Source of the DNA: Lentimicrobiaceae bacterium | GTDB lineage: Bacteria; Bacteroidota; Bacteroidia; Bacteroidales; SKPS01 | Assembly (NCBI GenBank): GCA_007119395.1 | Contig: SKPS01000267.1 | Span: 1-7,405, forward strand | Direction: 5' to 3' | DNA length: 7,405 bases | In this document: positions 5,383 through 7,405 of the stretch, piece by piece | Position numbering within the stretch: position 1 is the first letter of the stretch | Layout of the letters: each line of letters opens with the position of its first letter | The notes under the pieces: generated by a model | Seen by the model: only the letters and a program-made list of their open reading frames with translations | What the model was told of the DNA's origin: nothing | Databases searched by the model: none | Translations under genes and position numbers: made by a program

Positions 5383-6522
5383 ATGAAAACAATGAAGAAA
5401 ACATTCAAAGAGGCATTAGTAAAGCGATTGTTCATTGCAGTGTTCATTTTAACATGTATGGTTCCGGTGTTGGAAGCCCAGCAAGCCACCAGGGCACGGT
5501 TGACAGTTTTGAATATTGATTCGCAGAACATGAACATGACACCGGAGCAGATGGGTAACCTGGTGCGTATTGAGATCGATAAACTGGATACTTTTGAGGT
5601 TACCGACCGGTACGATGTTCGGTTTCTGCTCGACAAGCACAATCTGGACATTAGTAATTGTTACGGAAAGATCTGTTTGGTGGAGTATGGTAGGGTGATC
5701 GGTTCTGATTTGATGCTTGGAGGGAGTGTGGAGCGTTTTGGAGAGGTGATTGTATTGACGCTTCGCTTGATTGATGTGAAGAAAGAGGCGGTGATACAAA
5801 CAAGCATCCGTGAGTACCAGAACCTTCCACTTGAGCTGCAAACTATGGTGCGGGTTAGCATACGTGAGATGTTTGGCTTGCACAACGATCCTGATCTGGT
5901 GGTAAAACTCACCAATCCATTTGGTTACGAGAGCATGATTACCAATCCCGATGTGAGTTCGGTCAACCTGGCAGGACCACGCATGGGCTGGGTGTTCTAT
6001 ACAGGTGAGAATGCAAGGATCTTCAGACGTCCGAAAGACCAGGGTGGTTACGACATTTACCCCAGCATGTTTCAGATTGGCTGGCAGTTTGAGAAGCAGT
6101 ACCTGAATGCAGGAAGCTATCAGGCATTGGTTGAGTTTATTCCAATGATAAGTGGACTGGATCAAAGCCTGCTGATCCCCTCTGTTACCTTATTGAACGG
6201 TTTGAGAAATAACAGGATCGGTATTGAGCTGGCAGTAGGGCCTACGATCAACTTCGTGCGGGTTGCAAAGGGTTATTTCGACAGTGAGAACCAGTGGCAA
6301 CTGGAGAATTCATGGGACTCATCCATGGGATCGATACCCTACTCCATCACCGAACGCCTCGATAGTCGTGGTCCGATCAGCCTCCGGTCCGGGTTTGTGC
6401 TGGCGGCCGGGTGGACCTATAAGTCAGGTCGGTTGAACATTCCGATTAATGCGTTTTTTATCCCCTCTAAAACCGGGGCACGCTTTGGAATCTCTATCGG
6501 ATACAACGAAAGGAAGAAATAG
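5383..6522 (+). CDS. Exported protein with CsgG/TolB-like domain
   Basis: 379 aa from the ATG at 5383; a second in-frame ATG at 5392 is possible. A signal peptide covers residues 1-32 (VKRLFIAVFILTCMVPVLEA, cleavage before QQ); the Cys at 25 is not in a good lipobox. Residues about 37-165 resemble the periplasmic CsgG/TolB-N/LpoB-type fold. They run from a first strand RARLTVLNID, through a helix (MTPEQMGNLVRIEIDKLDTF), a VTDRYDVRFLLDKHNLDI segment, and VEYGRVIGSDLMLGGSVERF, to VLTLRLIDVKKEAV. Two cysteines (93, 98) flank YGKI. The C-terminal ~190 residues are beta-rich and may form an outer-membrane-associated or small barrel domain (GIELAVGPTINFV, SGFVLAAGWTYKSGRLNIPI, GARFGISIGY at the end). 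The likely site is the periplasm or outer membrane; its function is not known to me. It is divergent from the HTH regulator and may be controlled by it. The family assignment is by pattern, not search. Confidence 0.75.
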   Translation: MKTMKKTFKEALVKRLFIAVFILTCMVPVLEAQQATRARLTVLNIDSQNMNMTPEQMGNLVRIEIDKLDTFEVTDRYDVRFLLDKHNLDISNCYGKICLVEYGRVIGSDLMLGGSVERFGEVIVLTLRLIDVKKEAVIQTSIREYQNLPLELQTMVRVSIREMFGLHNDPDLVVKLTNPFGYESMITNPDVSSVNLAGPRMGWVFYTGENARIFRRPKDQGGYDIYPSMFQIGWQFEKQYLNAGSYQALVEFIPMISGLDQSLLIPSVTLLNGLRNNRIGIELAVGPTINFVRVAKGYFDSENQWQLENSWDSSMGSIPYSITERLDSRGPISLRSGFVLAAGWTYKSGRLNIPINAFFIPSKTGARFGISIGYNERKK

Positions 6523-6526
6523 GAGG

Positions 6527-7240
6527 TTATACCGTTATTCTCCCCTTTGAATATAGGGGGACCGACCGGGTTTGATCCGGTGTAAGGCAAAATCCGACCA
6601 CATCATCGAGCATAAGCTTTTTCAAACGATGCGTGTGGGCGAATTTTGCTTTATAGGCCATTAGGTCTTTCCTGGCAGTGTCCCAGATATCGATGGCGGC
6701 GTTGGTAGCATCACAATCAGTGGTGAACTGATGGTGTTTCAGCAACATCTCCGCAAGGGCACCACCAAATAATGTGTCTTCAAGGCTGAAGCGGTTTTTC
6801 CAGCCAGCGCACATGATGATCACATCACGTTGTGAACGGGCAAGGTGTGTTGCCACAGCGGTGAGGTTGATAAACGAAGCGATCACAACCTCATCGGCCG
6901 GCTCGGCAAGTTGAATCGCCTTGGTGCCATTGGTGGTGCTGTACACGATGGTGGCCTCTTGTAAGCCCTGTTTCATAAAATTGAAAGGGGAGTTTCCAAA
7001 ATCGGCAAAATCGGGCTTTATCCCATCCCTCTCAGCCGCGATCAGGTAGCCTTTGTTGCCATATTGCCTGGCTTCCTCGAAACCGGCAACCGGTATGATC
7101 TCCTTCACGCCATGATCAAAAGCTGCACAGATAGAGGTGGTGGCCCTGAAAATGTCAACCACCACCACTGCCTTCCCCCGGGGATCATAGAGGTGGAACA
7201 GGGCAGGGGAGATACACAGGTCAATGCTCTTTTGCCCCAT
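6527..7240 (-). CDS. comB: 2-phosphosulfolactate phosphatase family protein
   Basis: 237 aa, the usual length of the ComB family, a Mg-dependent phosphatase that turns 2-phosphosulfolactate into sulfolactate in archaeal coenzyme M synthesis. Family motifs are intact: VVVVDIFRATTSI (25-37), AAERDG (68-73), FGNSPFNF (81-88), STTNGTKAI (101-109), CAGWKNRFSLED (144-155), and the C-terminal FCLTPDQTRSVPLY. The start ATG shares its A with the last base of the gcvT stop codon (TAATG), so translation is probably coupled and the start is secure. The stop lies 4 bp from that of the convergent CsgG-like gene. Homologues occur in many bacteria, including Bacteroidota that do not make coenzyme M, so the true substrate here is uncertain; sulfolactate or sulfonate metabolism is inferred. 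No signal peptide is present, so it is cytoplasmic. Confidence 0.92.
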   Translation of the reverse strand: MGQKSIDLCISPALFHLYDPRGKAVVVVDIFRATTSICAAFDHGVKEIIPVAGFEEARQYGNKGYLIAAERDGIKPDFADFGNSPFNFMKQGLQEATIVYSTTNGTKAIQLAEPADEVVIASFINLTAVATHLARSQRDVIIMCAGWKNRFSLEDTLFGGALAEMLLKHHQFTTDCDATNAAIDIWDTARKDLMAYKAKFAHTHRLKKLMLDDVVGFCLTPDQTRSVPLYSKGRITV

Positions 7241-7405
7241 TACCCCACTTTGTAAAATGGTAACTTCACAATTTCAGCAGAGAGCATCTTATTGCGCACC
7301 TTAATATATATGGTGTTGCCAAAAGCAGCATGCGCCTTGGCGATATACCCCATACCAATCGCCTGGTTTAGCGATGGAGCCATGGTGCCTGATGTGACCT
7401 CGCCA
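7240..7405 (-). CDS. gcvT: Glycine cleavage T protein (aminomethyltransferase), C-terminal end
   Basis: Only the last 54 codons are in the window; the gene continues past 7405. GEVTSGTMAPSLNQAIGMGY is the conserved segment of the GcvT C-terminal beta-barrel domain. It is followed by KVRNKML and a KLPFYK tail typical of Bacteroidota GcvT. The enzyme transfers the methylene group from the lipoyl-bound aminomethyl of the H protein to tetrahydrofolate, releasing ammonia, in the cytoplasmic glycine cleavage system. A paralogous folate-dependent aminomethyltransferase cannot be fully excluded from so short a piece, but the tail fits GcvT well. The stop codon overlaps the comB start by one base, so the two genes are in one operon. 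Confidence 0.88.
   Translation of the reverse strand, partial: GEVTSGTMAPSLNQAIGMGYIAKAHAAFGNTIYIKVRNKMLSAEIVKLPFYKVG

Noticed and set aside
5449..6165. 238-codon minus-strand frame opposite the CsgG-like gene
   Set aside because: The plus-strand gene has a strong promoter, a signal peptide and a recognisable fold. The antisense product is His/Gln/Leu-rich with no domain and no promoter.
6565..6581. ACCGG-N7-CCGGT dyad near the comB 3' end
   Set aside because: It lies in the conserved C-terminal coding part of comB with no T-run; a chance dyad within codons is the simpler explanation.

Overview
The window looks like a chromosomal segment of a Bacteroidota bacterium, most likely near the Bacteroidales. 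Several candidate promoters carry the phylum-specific -7 box TAnnTTTG: TATTTTTG before hisS, TACTTTTG before the gene at 5383, TATCTTTG before the porin-like gene. Shine-Dalgarno sequences are absent or weak. The histidyl-tRNA synthetase is of the Bacteroidota type, beginning MAGKPSIPKGTRDFSP. The exact genus cannot be read from the sequence. I see no mobile element, tRNA, rRNA or CRISPR array.

Layout. Positions 1-2105 hold two co-directional minus-strand genes. One encodes a secreted outer-membrane beta-barrel-like protein. It is followed 32 bp downstream by the start of a secreted protein that runs off the window edge and resembles TANFOR-type Bacteroidota surface proteins. Positions 2106-2528 are a divergent control region with two 8-bp inverted repeats and two -7 boxes. 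Next comes hisS on the plus strand (2529-3890), then a 228-bp convergent gap with two hairpins. A helix-turn-helix regulator follows on the minus strand (4119-5129). A 253-bp divergent region, rich in palindromes, separates it from a plus-strand gene (5383-6522) for an exported protein with a CsgG/TolB-like domain. That gene converges, with a 4-bp gap, on a minus-strand pair: gcvT (3' end only) and comB. The last base of the gcvT stop codon is the first base of the comB start codon.

How the parts may work together. hisS and gcvT are housekeeping genes for translation and one-carbon/glycine metabolism. comB encodes a 2-phosphosulfolactate phosphatase-family enzyme, which is puzzling outside coenzyme M-making archaea. 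The regulator and the CsgG-like gene share a control region. A perfect palindrome over the regulator's own -33 element suggests autoregulation, and control of the neighbouring envelope gene is plausible but unproven. The barrel and TANFOR-like proteins probably form one surface or secretion unit. I found nothing that can firmly be called a new system. The best leads are the regulator/operator/envelope-protein module and the barrel/TANFOR-like pair.
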